A DNA stretch of 64,000 nucleotides from Branchiostoma lanceolatum (GCF_035083965.1 NC_089722.1:23706142-23770141), one strand, 5' to 3'; counted from the stretch's first letter, positions 11,914 to 23,895 are shown. Translations and numbers: made by a program. Notes: a model not told the origin generated them from the sequence alone.

Positions 11914-12909
11914 CGGCCCAAATAAGAATGTTTTCATACAGAGTAGCGCTGACAAAACAAGTCACACATCTGTCACTGCACTTCGGTCATAGTCCGCCGG
12001 GAGGTGCTGTTGAGTGGTCTAGGCAATCAGGACACAGAAGAAAGCACAGTTTTTCACACACGGCCGCCTTGAAGACTGAAGAAACAATGTACATTTTTCT
12101 CAACCAAGGTTATATAAGGATATCTAGAATGACCAATGTTTAAATAATATCTCCAAGAATGTGCCATGTATTTTCTATGTACAATATGCGCCTGGTGGTG
12201 TACCGTATCCCATTGACAATACTGGTCATATCTAATATGGACATACTGTGTACATGTGCCATGAATGAAAGAAATATGAATTCCATCTGTAAGAATGGAT
12301 GTGTGTACAGGCGGAGAGAGATTTTCCATGATTCCTTGTTGTATGAATTATTTTCGGTGGCCTTGCCTCTGCGCCGTCACCACACATCAGTAAGTCCCAG
12401 TTAGAGTAAGATGGGTGCCCTCTCTAACAAAACAACATCAGAGCATATCATGCCATGCCTTACCTAACTTCAGCATCATGGCTTGTAAAATTGCAAGGAA
12501 ATCATCAGGATTATTCCATTAGGAACGTTAGGGGTGGTCTGGAGAACTTTGGATCACCATGCCATATCCCCATGTATAAGAGTCAGCAAATGTGTGGAAT
12601 GAATATATGTACGAGTGGATGGCGTGTAGCTTATTATGAAGAAAAAAAATCATACTATTTTGTACCTTTACCACAAAGACAAGTGTAGTGTAAAGAATAA
12701 GTAGTTTTGGTGCAACGTAGAGGTGTGTTAGAAGGTACATTATCGGTAACGTTAGATAGGCGTTATAGTTTAACAGACATATTTGATATGTTTTTTGTAA
12801 AACACGTATGGTATTTTTTCACCTAGTTCTTCTTCACTGTTTTCTTTCAACTAAGCCAATTGTTGGAATTGTCGCTGTAAATACCGTTTACTTTATGCCC
12901 CAAGAGGTA

Positions 12910-12915
12910 AATAAA
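12910..12915 (+). terminator. Poly(A) signal, second PPxY gene
   Basis: AATAAA lies about 1.0 kb after the stop codon at 11913 and is followed by a T-rich stretch. This implies a long 3' UTR, similar to that of the first copy. Confidence 0.35.
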
Positions 12916-13391
12916 CGAAACATGTTTTACATTGTTTCTTATTTCTTTGATCGTTAGCGTTGACATCAGCCCTCCCCGGGTTAGGACATGACTCACATGA
13001 GTTAAAAAAGAAATCACATAATTTGAGAACGCCACCTTACGATATACACTTATCAATTTATCAGTCTATGTACTTTAAAGTCAACTGCAATTTCGTCGAT
13101 GTTTTACATTTCCTTAATGAAAGTATCTGCAGTCTCTCTACAAGATTTTCATTTTATACTGAGTCACCGTTCTCAGTAACGGGGTTTCAACTCACCATAC
13201 TCGTGCTAAAAATTGGGACACCGGTATGAATGTGCTTGATGAATGGTTTAATCATGTATTCACAGAAAAACGATCAACAGTCTCGCAGGCAAACATTGCT
13301 CACCTGAATTACGCTGGAGGTTACTGTTCTAAAATCACAATTATCATCAGATAATTCATTCTATATACTCGTGTACAAATTGAATCATCCT

Positions 13392-13798
13392 CTTTAAAAG
13401 GTGGAGTTTCCATGTAAGACATCACGAAATCGCCGGCGAATGCACCCGGATACATGTCCCTTGCTCGCACGTAAATGTTGCCCGACTTGTGTGGGTCCAC
13501 ATCACGAAATCGCCGGCGAATGCACCCAGACACACGGCGACATGCCGACCTGTGTGCCGATTACCGGCGCTACGAACGTCTCTTGCTCGCACGTAAATGT
13601 TGCCCGACTTTTGTGGGTCGCCGGCGATTTCGTGATGTGGACCCACACAAGTCGGGCAACATTTACGATTATTTACGTGCGAGCAAGGGACGTTCGTGGC
13701 GCCGGTAATCGGCACGCAGGTCGGCATGTCGCCGTGTATCCGGGTGCATTCGCCGGTGATTTCGTGATGTCTTACATGGAAGCTCCGCCCTTTAAAAG
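13392..13798. mobile_element. Large foldback element with CTTTAAAAG flanks
   Basis: The arms run from GTGGAGTTTCCATGTAAGAC to its complement GTCTTACATGGAAGCTCCGC. They share blocks such as ATCACGAAATCGCCGGCGAA and CGCACGTAAATGTTGCCCGA. Several blocks occur twice in the left arm, so the element has been internally duplicated. CTTTAAAAG borders both ends, compatible with TTAA or TTTAAA target duplication as in piggyBac-type elements. Open frames in it on both strands (13401-13811 +, 13422-13727 -) are by-products of the palindrome. Confidence 0.8.
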
Positions 13799-14039
13799 CA
13801 TCATTACATAGTACTTATGTCATGTCCTGAAACAATATCTATATATCTAGGCCAATATATTTTTACATCTATGCAAAAAAGAATCCGTGAAATAGCGATT
13901 TAGTTGTATAAGACATTCATCTCTTCGCCATGTTATTGTATAATTGACATATACGGCTCCATATTGTATCACCTGTTGATATTTTCTACCTCTGATAATA
14001 TTATATAGATAGTGCTTTCTTGTAGTTTGAAATGGAACA

Positions 14040-14192
14040 TTGTACAGCCTAGAACCTAATCATTGTATAGCATTGAACCTTCCTGTAGCTTTTAGTAGTT
14101 TGATATAAGTAGCCAGTAGCATTTTATCTTTGCCTTACATTGTACCTGTTACAATCGTTGTGCAATAAACTTTGACTTGACTTGACTTGACT
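14040..14192 (+). repeat. Retroposon-like 3' tail ending in a TTGAC repeat
   Basis: The sequence GTTGTGCAATAAACTTTGAC followed by repeated TTGAC resembles the 3' end of a non-LTR retroposon with a pentanucleotide tail. No coding remnant is visible upstream. Confidence 0.4.
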
Positions 14193-14523
14193 ATATCATT
14201 TGATACAGACGGTAGTAAAATATCGATAGATCACATTAACATTAAAGCATTCCTAGATTTCGTTAACCACATACTGTTCTTGCAATTGGGTAACACACTA
14301 GGAAATGGCGGATTTAACATTGTTCAGTAGCTTGATCATGCACGGTAAGGCGCTTGTTTTTAAACGTTCAGTTCTTGTTTTGAAGCAGTCTAGCTGGTTA
14401 CTGGACTGTGTTGTACGTCCACCGATATCTCCGCGGCGAGGAGGAAACCACTGTCGGTAGTGTGGAAACTTCAGGAGTTTTCTCGCAAATGTCAATCAGA
14501 GGTGATCTCACCTACTTCATTTA

Positions 14524-14688
14524 TAGCCTCTACCAGGCTCCACAGGTCGCTGGAAAGAGAGTTGAAATTTACCAACTAGACCTAGGTCGAAAACTGTACT
14601 CCCTGGCCAGCTAACTCCTCTGGCATGTTATCTGTCTATTTGGCAAATTTCTATCTTTCCAGCGACCCGTGGAGCCAGGTAGAGGCTA
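14524..14688. mobile_element. MITE with 9-bp target-site duplication
   Basis: The termini TAGCCTCTACCAGGCTCCAC and GTGGAGCCAGGTAGAGGCTA are inverted. The exact 9-mer CTTCATTTA stands on both sides (14515-14523 and 14689-14697). A 9-bp duplication is typical of Mutator-like (MULE) insertion. It shares its terminal sequence with the nested foldback at 11314-11590. It has no coding capacity. Confidence 0.85.
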
Positions 14689-14699
14689 CTTCATTTAAA

Positions 14700-15879
14700 T
14701 GTGAATGTATTGCCTCCGGACTTCGTCTTAAGCACTACGTTTGTGAAGAAAGAAGAGGGAGCTAATTAGACGTTTTGTCCAGTAATGAGGAGTCTTTTTT
14801 TTTTAGGACCATATTGTATTATAACTGTATGTGGCAATTAGTAAATGTCAAGGAGGCACGCGGGCGTACATGAAACATGTGAGCATTTAAAACAAGAGCT
14901 TTTAAAAAAAGCTGGCGTTTCGGCTACGTTTATAAGTGTGAATTGTCTTTTCCCTTTACTTGAAGTAAAATCTGCCAGAGGAAGTCACTCAAGGGCTGTT
15001 CAGTCTATAAGAAAAATTGTCATTTTGGGAAATGAGTACTGTTTTAATAGAGAAAGGCAGATTGGGGAAAGCAATTTTGAAGTTACGTCACTTAACTTAA
15101 GTGCTTTTGAAAAAGCTGGTCTTGGCCTACAACTTGTGCTTATTTGTAAAATGTATAATAGGCTCATTATAAAAGCTATCAATGTAATTATGTACATGGC
15201 ACGCAATAAAACATAAAATTTGAAAAAGCACCATTGAATCATCAGCACTATGGTAATTAAGTGAAATAGAAGTTCATAACAGCTAAGGTTCTATCTAAAA
15301 TGACTACCAAATGTCAAACAAATCAACAGCTACCGTATTTCTTCTAATAAAGGACGCACCCCAAATAAAGTGCGCACCCCCGATTTGGGCTTCACCGCAA
15401 CCCCAATCACGCCAGCTGAGATACTTCACAGAAAAACCTTAATAAAGTGCGCACCCCCCATCTGCCGCTGTCGCTCGGCGCGTCTCCAAGATGTGACCAC
15501 GCCCCGGTATTCGGCACGCTATGAAGTCCTGGTGTCTTTCTTAATCGTTCCATTTTCAAGGAATTTTCGGGAAAACATTACCATTATTTGGGGTCAACAC
15601 TTAACCCTCTACTCCGCTCAAATTTTGAGTAAAACGTTTTGAAGTTTAAACGTCACGCTGCTGAGAACCTCGCGCCAGGATATCTGACAAACTCCCTTGA
15701 TATTGAAGGACCAGACGACGATCCGCTTGATTTCTACCGGGCTAGTCAAAGACAAACGTGTAAAACGCATTTTGAGATAAAAATAAAAGTTCGTCTCTCG
15801 GCATTTATGCCGCAAAATACAGCGTTGCATTGACGAAATCATTTCATTTTCGATCACCCGTCGCCATATTGTTCAAATC
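14700..15879. other. Non-coding stretch with GTGCGCACCCC repeats
   Basis: A 123-codon open frame at 14845-15216 shows no domain, signal or splice context and is not called. Around 15348-15460 the motif AATAAAGTGCGCACCCCC occurs twice, with a third diverged copy (AATAAAGGACGCACCCC), which looks like a dispersed repeat. Confidence 0.4.
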
Positions 15880-16008
15880 CTGCTGCCCCAAGATGCATTT
15901 CGCGTGTTACGTAATCATCATCACATGATCGCATTACGCGTCTCTGATTGGTTATTGCTGCAGCTGAAGGCGGGAATATTGCAGACGAAGTGCATCATGG
16001 GGCAGCAG
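15880..16008. mobile_element. Small MITE with CTGCTGCCCCA ends
   Basis: CTGCTGCCCCAAGATGCA at the left is mirrored by TGCATCATGGGGCAGCAG at the right. AATC borders both sides, possibly a 4-bp target duplication. The length is 129 bases with no coding potential. Confidence 0.75.
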
Positions 16009-16726
16009 AATCGCGGTCTAAGTTTTTTCTTTGTCTGAAATGTTACACATGAAAACGCAATAAAAACGCGGTTTTATCGACTACATAGCAACATTATGGT
16101 GAAGAAAATGTAAAACCAAAAGATGTTTTCGGGAAAGCATACATTTATTTGCCGATTGATGGTGGCTTTTGCGTAATTTTAGCGATCAATGAACCCGGAA
16201 GTGTGCCGAAAGCGGCGTGGGTTTTCGCGTTTTATCCGTCAAAACAAAAACAAAACTCCCGCTGAAGCGAACTCCCATATGAAAATTCCCATAGTTTTGT
16301 GCCGAGGGGCGCCACTTTCCACGTCCGTGTTGTCTGAATGAAGTCGATACTGAACAATGGAGCATTTGCTACTGTAACAAAGAATCGCTGTTTTGCAAAC
16401 AACATCAAGAGCCTCTGTTTACATCGGGGATAGAAGTTTAGTGGCGAGTGTTTTGCAAGAATCATCTTACCGCGCATAGGAGCCGCTGCACGGTATTTTC
16501 CATTACAATGAACAGAAAAATTCGAATGCCGGGTTTGGAATCTATGAAGTCCTGTTCATAAGACAAAGGCCTTGTATATATTAAATGAATATTTAAAAAT
16601 AACAAATATAAAATATTTCTTTATTTATTAATGAAAAAAATGATATTCATAAATATGATATTGATAGATTAATATAATATCAATATATATTTTTGATATT
16701 CAATATCTAAAAAGAAAAAAAAAAAT

Positions 16727-16800
16727 CCATGCACGGAGACGAACCCGGATCTTCTGGGTCCGAAGTGCTTGGCGTTGCCAGATCGGCCAAGCTGCGATAC
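16727..16800 (-). pseudogene. tRNA-Arg(TCG)-like relic or SINE head
   Basis: Read on the minus strand, it has a Pol III A-box (TGGCCGATCTGG), an ACTTCGGA anticodon-loop segment followed by CAGAAGAT as in tRNA-Arg(TCG), and a B-box (GGTTCGTCTCC). An oligo-T run that could serve as a Pol III terminator follows within about 10 bases. The acceptor, anticodon and T stems do not pair well, so it is not a working tRNA. It may be a decayed gene or the promoter head of a SINE. No clear SINE body follows. Confidence 0.55.
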
Positions 16801-17170
16801 GTAACTATTCACTCTGGACGTAATGCTATAACCTCACTACATGGTATCATTTATGCCGATTTTTGCTCGTTTTCTTGACGAAATCATTTTTTTTCTTCTG
16901 CAATCTTGTGGAATAGATGTAATATGGTCATTTTTCAGGATATCAAAGTCCGAAACCACAATGCAATGATATTTCCGAACAGTTGTAGCATTTACATGCG
17001 GTCGCCGTCCTGTGTCACATGCAAATCTGGCGTGCGTGCCTTTTCCTGCTCTCTTGCCATATAAGGCAACGGCTATACAAGGATTTGAGAACGTATTGCC
17101 ATATAAGGTCTTATTGTGTGCGACACAGTGTTGAACCAAGCATGCATGCTTGAAGGTAAAAGCCAGGACA

Positions 17171-17202
17171 TTGCGTTTCGGTGCGAAAGCACCGAAACGC
17201 AA
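17171..17202. repeat. Perfect 14-bp hairpin with GAAA loop
   Basis: TTGCGTTTCGGTGC, loop GAAA, GCACCGAAACGCAA: all 14 pairs match, with a GNRA-type tetraloop on the + strand and an A-run after it. Nothing else around it is clearly a gene. Confidence 0.8.
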
Positions 17203-19426
17203 AAAAAGACAATTAGTAGTTACAGGCAATGGCCGCATATCCTGAGCTTGAACAAAACGTCGTCTGAGATACATCCTGTGGGGGTGGTGCTGACCTGAAT
17301 CGAAAGCGAGTGTGGTGTACACGTGCTCTCGGTAGAGAGAAAGGTGGTTTGGCGGTTTACAAATGTACTGCATTCAGATGCCAACTTGAAGGCAACGTTC
17401 GAGAGTTGTTTTTGTTTCTCAAGATCTAGAGTGTACTACTTAACTTCATGGCTCTGTATAATTAAAAACAATAATTAAAATTTCCCGAGCAGCCTTCGTA
17501 ACCCCTGCTTCTCTTATTGGGTCAGCGTTAGTTAGTCCGCACTCTCAGTTAGCAGCTGAGCTAGTCTCATGATGTTTCTGACGTAGGGTGAAGAGATGCT
17601 GTTACAGTTATATAGGTAACCCATAACCTCGGAGTCGCCTTCACTCCTTGGCCTTCGGGTCTTGTTAAGTGGTGACCATTTAATTAAAAAAATTAAAGAA
17701 TAAAAAAAAAAACAATTTGCCGATAAGTCCCCTTCAGTAATACATGCACCGATACCTCTATCTACTGTTCAAAATACCCAGATTCCCCTCTCTTTTCAAA
17801 TGTTTGATTCTCGATGGCCTTGCCTATGTGGAAAGTAGCACCAGTGGATCAGATATATGTGATTTCAATTACCGGTACACGTAGGACAACTTGTTTGCAG
17901 AAGCAACGAGCCATTCGTATTCACATCCCTATATACACATTCAGATATATCACAGAAAACTGGCGGTTCCTGGCAAGCATAGATCAGGACAAGAGACACA
18001 ATAGGAGCAATGTTGCTCACAACCAGACGTTATAATGGTACCTTTGTTCGCCACATTGTTTACGCCAACCATAGCTATCCATCTATTGCCTAATTGGGCG
18101 TCAGGGGTTTTAAGCATCGGGGTTTCAAATTCACCGTTGGGGTTTCCGATTCGCTATTTACCAAGTTTACCCTTTTAAAATGGAGGGCGTCTGTAGACCC
18201 CTTGAGGCTGGTGGCGCTCACGCTAATCTTAGCTGCACACTCGGGACATGTGAATGTACTATTAAATATTGATTCGTCGCAGGACAATCTACAAGGCGTC
18301 CAGGTTAGTAATAGAGCTAAAATGGTGCATCTACAGCGACTGTGAATGGTCGTTTGTACGGCAGAATGGTGGCAACATGCTTGTCCTGTCGTCTGTTCTG
18401 AACGTCCATGTTGGTTACCATGGAGACCTCTCAAACAATAGGACGAGGTTAGTTGAAACTCATATGTATTGGCTGTATGTATGGACAGATTTCGTAAGTC
18501 CTTCGTATCTACTATTCATACAATCTCATACACTGTATCCACAGGAAGTATACGGTATACGGTATTCGGATGAAAGGAGATGTAGAAATGTCGAGTTTCC
18601 GGCCATTTTCCCAACGTAACCTGACCAACGTTCAGAGATATCAAACAGCATTACATACTAAATTTAGTTATTAGTGTTGTCATAACAGCCAAGTGGAACC
18701 ACGTCATCATAACCTGCTCACCACAAAAACAAGGAAGCTGGACAGCGGTACAGATTGACTACCTGTTGATGTGTAATCTAGTTTAGTACAGGTCCTATCT
18801 ATGTGCAATTTGATTTGACTCGGCCCTATCTCTTAGAATAATGGAAGTGCCTGTGAGCTAGTGCTGCTGTGTGGTTGTTGTCACAAAAATGAGATAGAAG
18901 AAAACCTGTGATGTTTTTGGTTGTTTTCGTCTTGATTGTGTTTATGTACCATTTTCAGGATGTCTGTATAAAGTCGATCACCAGTGGCTAGAACTCATCA
19001 TGTTACGATGTCCTTGGGCACGAACGAACGGACGCAGCAATGCCAATGGAGGAGTAGTGTGTTAATCAAGTGGCGTGCAGAGCTAAGTACGGTTGTGACG
19101 TTAAGTACGGTTCTGACGCTCTTCTGACTGCGTGAAATATTGCGGCGTCACTGGCCCGCACCTCACGTCCGAGCGCACAGAGAGAGAATGATCACACTAG
19201 CTGGTGATGTGAAACTGCATATGGAATTCATGCAGTCCATAATAGGCATTTAATCAAGGACGAAACATACTACGCAAACGCGTTTCTCCTTCTTCTCAAG
19301 TAACTACCGCCGCCTACACGTACTAGTTACTTCAGCTGCAGGGCACAGGGTCTGACTCAGACTATCGGGCATCTCACTTGCCCTTTTACAACACGACCAC
19401 TGCTAGCATCTCGCCTCCTCGTCACG
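17203..19426. other. Upstream region of the first GPCR gene
   Basis: No gene is supported. The longest open frames (18090-18434 - and 18269-18619 +) lack recognisable protein features. No clear TATA box was identified close to the ATG at 19427, and a non-coding first exon could lie here. Confidence 0.4.
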
Positions 19427-22195
19427 ATGAACGGCAGCGATGCTCTGGTCTCCCCACCCAACGGCACTGATCAGACCATCTTCACCATCTCCACAGCAGA
19501 GAAAGTCGTGGAGATTTCCCTCCTGGCGGTGGTGTTCTTTTTTGCGTTCTGCGGGAACCTGCTGGTGTGGGTGAGCGTCCTGTGGAAGCCCAGTCTGCGC
19601 AAGGAGACGGCCAACTACCTCATCCTGAGCCTGAGCGCGGCCGACATGACGGTAGCGGCCTTCAACCTGCCGTTCACGGTGTCCGCCGTGGCCCGGGGAG
19701 GCTGGGTGCTGGGGGACGGCGTCTGCACCTTCCTCGGCTTCACCAACATGATCACGTTCGTGGCCTCCGTCATGAACCTGGCCGCCATCGGCGTCAACCG
19801 GTTCTGCATCATCGTCCACTACTCCAAGTACCCGACTTACTTCGACAGGAGAGGAACGGCCCTGACCATCACCGGTAAGTGGACGGTAGTTGAATATCTT
19901 TGAAATGCGGCGTCCCATTTCCAACCCGGGCCGGCCGGGCTATTTGCGAAAACGAAAAATGAAATAATGCACATCATGGAAATACACTACATATGGCTCT
20001 GAGTATTTTTACGTTTTGTGTGTTTTGTTGTCATTTTTATCATATTTCTCGTTCCCACAAGCTGTCGACATGTCCGACCGGGCCCCGATTTGGAAATGGG
20101 ACCGAAGCATTACTTATTACATACAGTTGCATTATTACTGGCTTTGCTCTCTTATTCACTTTTTACCCCTGTTATAAACATCAGGAAATACACGCTCAGC
20201 ATTTTCAGCAGTTATATGTCCGGTGTTTAATAATTCTTAGAAATTGGCCGATGTTAGCAGGCCGCCAAGCCCCGTTCAGTGTGATGTGGTAAAAAATGCT
20301 CGAATCTCGGTCGATTTTGAAATTTGGCGACCTTCTGGCGAACAAAAAAAAAACGCGAAGCTCATCAACTGTGTGACAGGGACTACAAGACCTGTAGCTG
20401 TAAGTTTGAGAACATATGGTCGAAGACGAAGCAACGCTTCCAAAATGTCGACTTCTTTCTCCCTGCACATATTACAGGTAGCCTGATATCCACCCTCCTT
20501 CGGCGTTAGTCCGGGCTTACGAACGGTCGCTATTTTTAGAGCGGAGCAAAGCTGAACAAGGACCGTAAACGAAGGTTCTAAAACCGGTTGAATGTCAGGC
20601 TTCGTCACAGTTACTTTGGCTTCGCCACTTTTCCTTAACTGCTCTCCACTTTCGTTTTTTTGTGTGCATCATATATACCTTCATTTCTTCTTTATGGACG
20701 TTGTCATCCTCATGTTTACTCCCGGTCCGATATAATTATAATTGCTTCCGCATGGTTTTTCATAGCCTGGTCCCAGTCTCTAGGGGTCGGCTTAGGGGTG
20801 TTTTACCGGGCCCGTTTCTGATAGCCTTTCTACCTCTGGCTGCCACCCTACTTCCGCTATACCCTACTTCCGCTGCCACCCTACTTTCCCAGCCGCGGTG
20901 GCGAGCTAATTTAATCCAAGGCCGTAAACAACACCCCGAGCTGGCTAGGCTGTCTGGGCGGGCGGGGATCACTCACAGTGCCGTAGAGATATCGGGGAGC
21001 CATCGAGGGTATGGTTTCCAGGCTAGGTTTTTCATGCAGCAATACATTAAAGGACATTGAAGGTCATTGTCATCTCGCTAAAAGACCGTTGTGAGTTTCT
21101 TAAACATTTTTGGACGCTCAATGGTTTCTGAACGGTCTCCCTTCTCTGGAATCCCTACTTTAATGACATGCTTCATACAGCAGGTCGGCCGGATCAGTGG
21201 TAGAAGCAATTGGCTACGTACGATGTGACGTAAACTGATTTAATACAACTGCAGGGTGACTGTTGTTACAAATGTGTTCAGACATTGGAAAAGTTTTCTC
21301 AATAGTTTTATCTTTCTGTGATCCTCCAGGCGTGTGGGTCCTGTCCATCCTCCTGGCGGCGCCTCCGCTGGTAGGCTGGGCCGAGTACTCCTACCTTCCC
21401 GGGCAGTCCATCTGCTTTTGTAACTGGCCGTCCAGTGTGTCCTACACCTTCTTCATGGTGGCCATGTGCTTCGGCGGGCCGAGTTCCTCCATGGCCTTCT
21501 GCTACACCAGAATCATCATGGCCGTCCGCGAGAGTCGAAGGAGAGTCCGGCAAGGAAACAAGCAGACATCCTGCCAGGCTACGCCCGTTCGGTCGGCCTT
21601 CCTGCGACCCCAGGCATCAGGAAGTACCAACGAAAATAAACAGGGTAGATTTAAATCTTTAACATCAATCAAATCTCAGTCAGAAGATAAAACAGTTCAT
21701 CTAACGGAAAAGCCTAAACCAAGCTCAAATCTCCTGACAGTTCCTAGAACGCCTAGGCCTGTTTCCAAACACCAGATCAAACACGCTTTCCAAACCAACA
21801 ATACGGCTGACAACATCACGACTATCTGTAGTTCCTCAACTTCCCATGGCAACCCGCCTGATTCGGCCCAAGCAGCAGAGTCGTCGACCAGTATCTTAAG
21901 AAGACACCAGGAGGCTAAGAAAAGAAAGGACCGCGAAGATGACATAAAACTGACAAAATCCTTCGTCGTCGTGATTGCAGTGTTCACGATCTGTTGGTTG
22001 CCGTTCTGTGTGACCATGTTCTGGTCGGTGTTTTCCCCCACCCCTGTCCCGCGGCTAGTTGACATGGCCACCCTGATGTTGGGCTACTCCAACAGCTGCT
22101 GGAACCCGATCATCTACGGGGTCATGAACAACAAGTTCCGGGCCGTGTTCAAGGAAATTCTGAGAAAAATCTTCCGGTGCAACTGGACGCGATAG
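19427..22195 (+). CDS. Rhodopsin-family GPCR, melatonin/Tre1/GPR84-like orphan
   Basis: Exons 19427-19874 and 21330-22195 join in phase 1 (donor ACCG|GTAAGT, acceptor CTGTGATCCTCCAG|GC) to give 437 residues. The N-terminus has two glycosylation sequons (NGS at 2, NGT at 12). Seven helices are visible: CGNLLVWVS (TM1), LSLSAADM (TM2), a Cys at the start of TM3, a TM3 end reading NRF in place of DRY, ECL2 with SICFCNW, CWLPF in TM6 and NPIIY in TM7. The third intracellular loop is long (about 150 residues) and basic, a possible G-protein or arrestin contact. Tyr replaces the retinal-binding Lys position in TM7, so it is not an opsin. Ligand unknown; it probably signals through G proteins at the plasma membrane. 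Intron 19875-21329 holds only repeat remnants. Confidence 0.88.
19875..21329. other. Intron of the first GPCR with repeat remnants
   Basis: A short stretch near 20285-20345 (CTCGGTCGATTTTGAAATTTGGCGA) resembles the interior of the inverted-repeat element at 25522-26839. A decayed foldback is framed by TAGCCTGGTCCCAGTCTC (about 20765) and TTTCCAGGCTAG (about 21018). No coding exon is supported. Confidence 0.45.
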
Positions 22196-22278
22196 TATGT
22201 TAAGTTGTTTCAAACGTTGGGTGCAATATGTGAAATTGTTAGTTTCAGCTTCCTCATGTGTAATTGGTCAATTTGGGC

Positions 22279-22447
22279 ATATGGAATATGGTTTAAAATC
22301 TGCAAAGCAAATTAGACATGACTTATGTAAAGCTCATACTGAAAGACTAACATTCCTATTCCTACATAAAATGTTAGTCTTTTAGCATGAGCTTAACAGA
22401 ATTCATGTCTTATTTGCTTTGCAGATTTTAAAGCACATTCTATATGT
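22279..22447. repeat. Foldback just after the first GPCR stop codon
   Basis: The left arm (TTTAAAATCTGCAAAGCAAA, then AAGCTCATACTGAAAGACTA) is mirrored by TTAGTCTTTTAGCATGAGCTT and TTTGCTTTGCAGATTTTAAA. The loop is near 22345-22365. It begins about 80 bases after the stop and is therefore probably in the 3' UTR, where it could form a long imperfect stem. It is probably a MITE. Confidence 0.75.
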
Positions 22448-23209
22448 CCGATGCATCATTTGCAATATTGACCATTTGATTAATGTAAGTATCAAAATTA
22501 CATAATCTTGCTCAAGAAATTGAGAACTGAAATACCTGATAGGAACGACAGAGTCATCAGAACTGTATTTGATATTTTATTCTGTATAAGTATTACTCCG
22601 ACTAACACACATCTTACATACAGAACTTTGTAAAACATCACAAGCAAGAATATGTCAAACAATGCATGTCTAGACAGGACCGAACTTCTGAGTTATAAAT
22701 GCGTGTCAAGATTCAGACATTAATAGACACAGCAACTCTGAGTAGAAATATATATAAACTTTGTTCACGTGCCTGCACGTGTTTCAATCTGCAGAACTTG
22801 TACATTGTATATATAAGGTTCTATATTGTCTATGGTTTTAAAAGTGGATAACGTATGCATCTGCCTTTTTTTGTAAACAGAGAATCATTTGTATTTCACA
22901 TTGATATATTTGAAGCAGTCACATGTATACTCCTGAATATAAGTTTGTAGTGTTTTTTCTGATTAGATGTCGAGTTTTGTCTGATTAAGTGTAAAGAAGT
23001 GGTGCCTCAAAAAGTATAGAAGAGTAATCTAGATTAATTACTTTGAAAAATGATACATATACAAAGATACGTCAACGTACTAACATATCAAAGTCTACGG
23101 ATAGTTAACGATAAATCTTTGTAACCACACAATATTATTGACATACTGTAGGCAAACGTTAAACAGTTAAACGACGATTTTACAGCTAGACATTGATTTC
23201 ACTTAACAT

Positions 23210-23895
23210 CCAACAAACAAACAAACAAACAAACAAAATAACAATCAATTAGTCGATTTACGATATTTGTGTTTAAGTTACTAACATTTGTAATTTCTGA
23301 GGTCATTAATGACTTAACGCCAAGTTTGTCACCACATATTAGATCGCCGACCTTCTACAGATGAACGTAACACGCTCAGCAATTTTACAACTAGACATTC
23401 ATTTCAATCAATCAACGGATCATCGTTATGCATTTGTAATTATAAGTTATAAACATGGATCATTAAACAATTAAACATTGTCCTTATCGTTGATATTGAT
23501 AGCCTTCCATTGGTAGGCGCAAACAAATGACTTAATTCCTTCTGGACATTCAGTTCAAGCAACCATACGTAGCTATAACCATAGTTGTAACCATATTGAA
23601 CTCAATGTATCATTTACACATACAACTTAGTCTTAGCAAGCTAACTCAAATTTTATTGCAATCAATAAATCAATCAATCAATCCACCAATCAATCAATCA
23701 AGCAAGCAAGCAACCAAGCATGCAAGCAATGAACCAATCGATTAACTAATATCATTTACCGATATGATTACCATATCAAGAATAAAACATGTATCATGAC
23801 CTTCAACAGTATTGCTCGTCTTCCACAGATCAATGCTAAACCTCACCAACTTGTAGCAAGACATCAAATATTAATAAATCATATTTTCAATCAAT

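Noticed and set aside
13401..13811. 136-codon + frame and overlapping 101-codon - frame with repeated segments
   Set aside because: Both lie inside the foldback element at 13392-13798 and reflect its inverted repeats.
14845..15216. 123-codon open frame
   Set aside because: AT-rich, with no domain, signal or conserved motif and no related sequence in the window. Could be chance.
16837..17373. 178-codon minus-strand open frame
   Set aside because: No recognisable domain, and it overlaps the perfect hairpin at 17171. Composition is like non-coding sequence.
19403..19924. 173-codon minus-strand frame opposite the first GPCR exon
   Set aside because: Shadow of a GC-rich coding exon. The plus strand carries clear GPCR helices.
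19427..22195. Opsin identity for the first GPCR
   Set aside because: The TM7 position that binds retinal in opsins is Tyr, not Lys, counting back six residues from the Asn of NPIIY.
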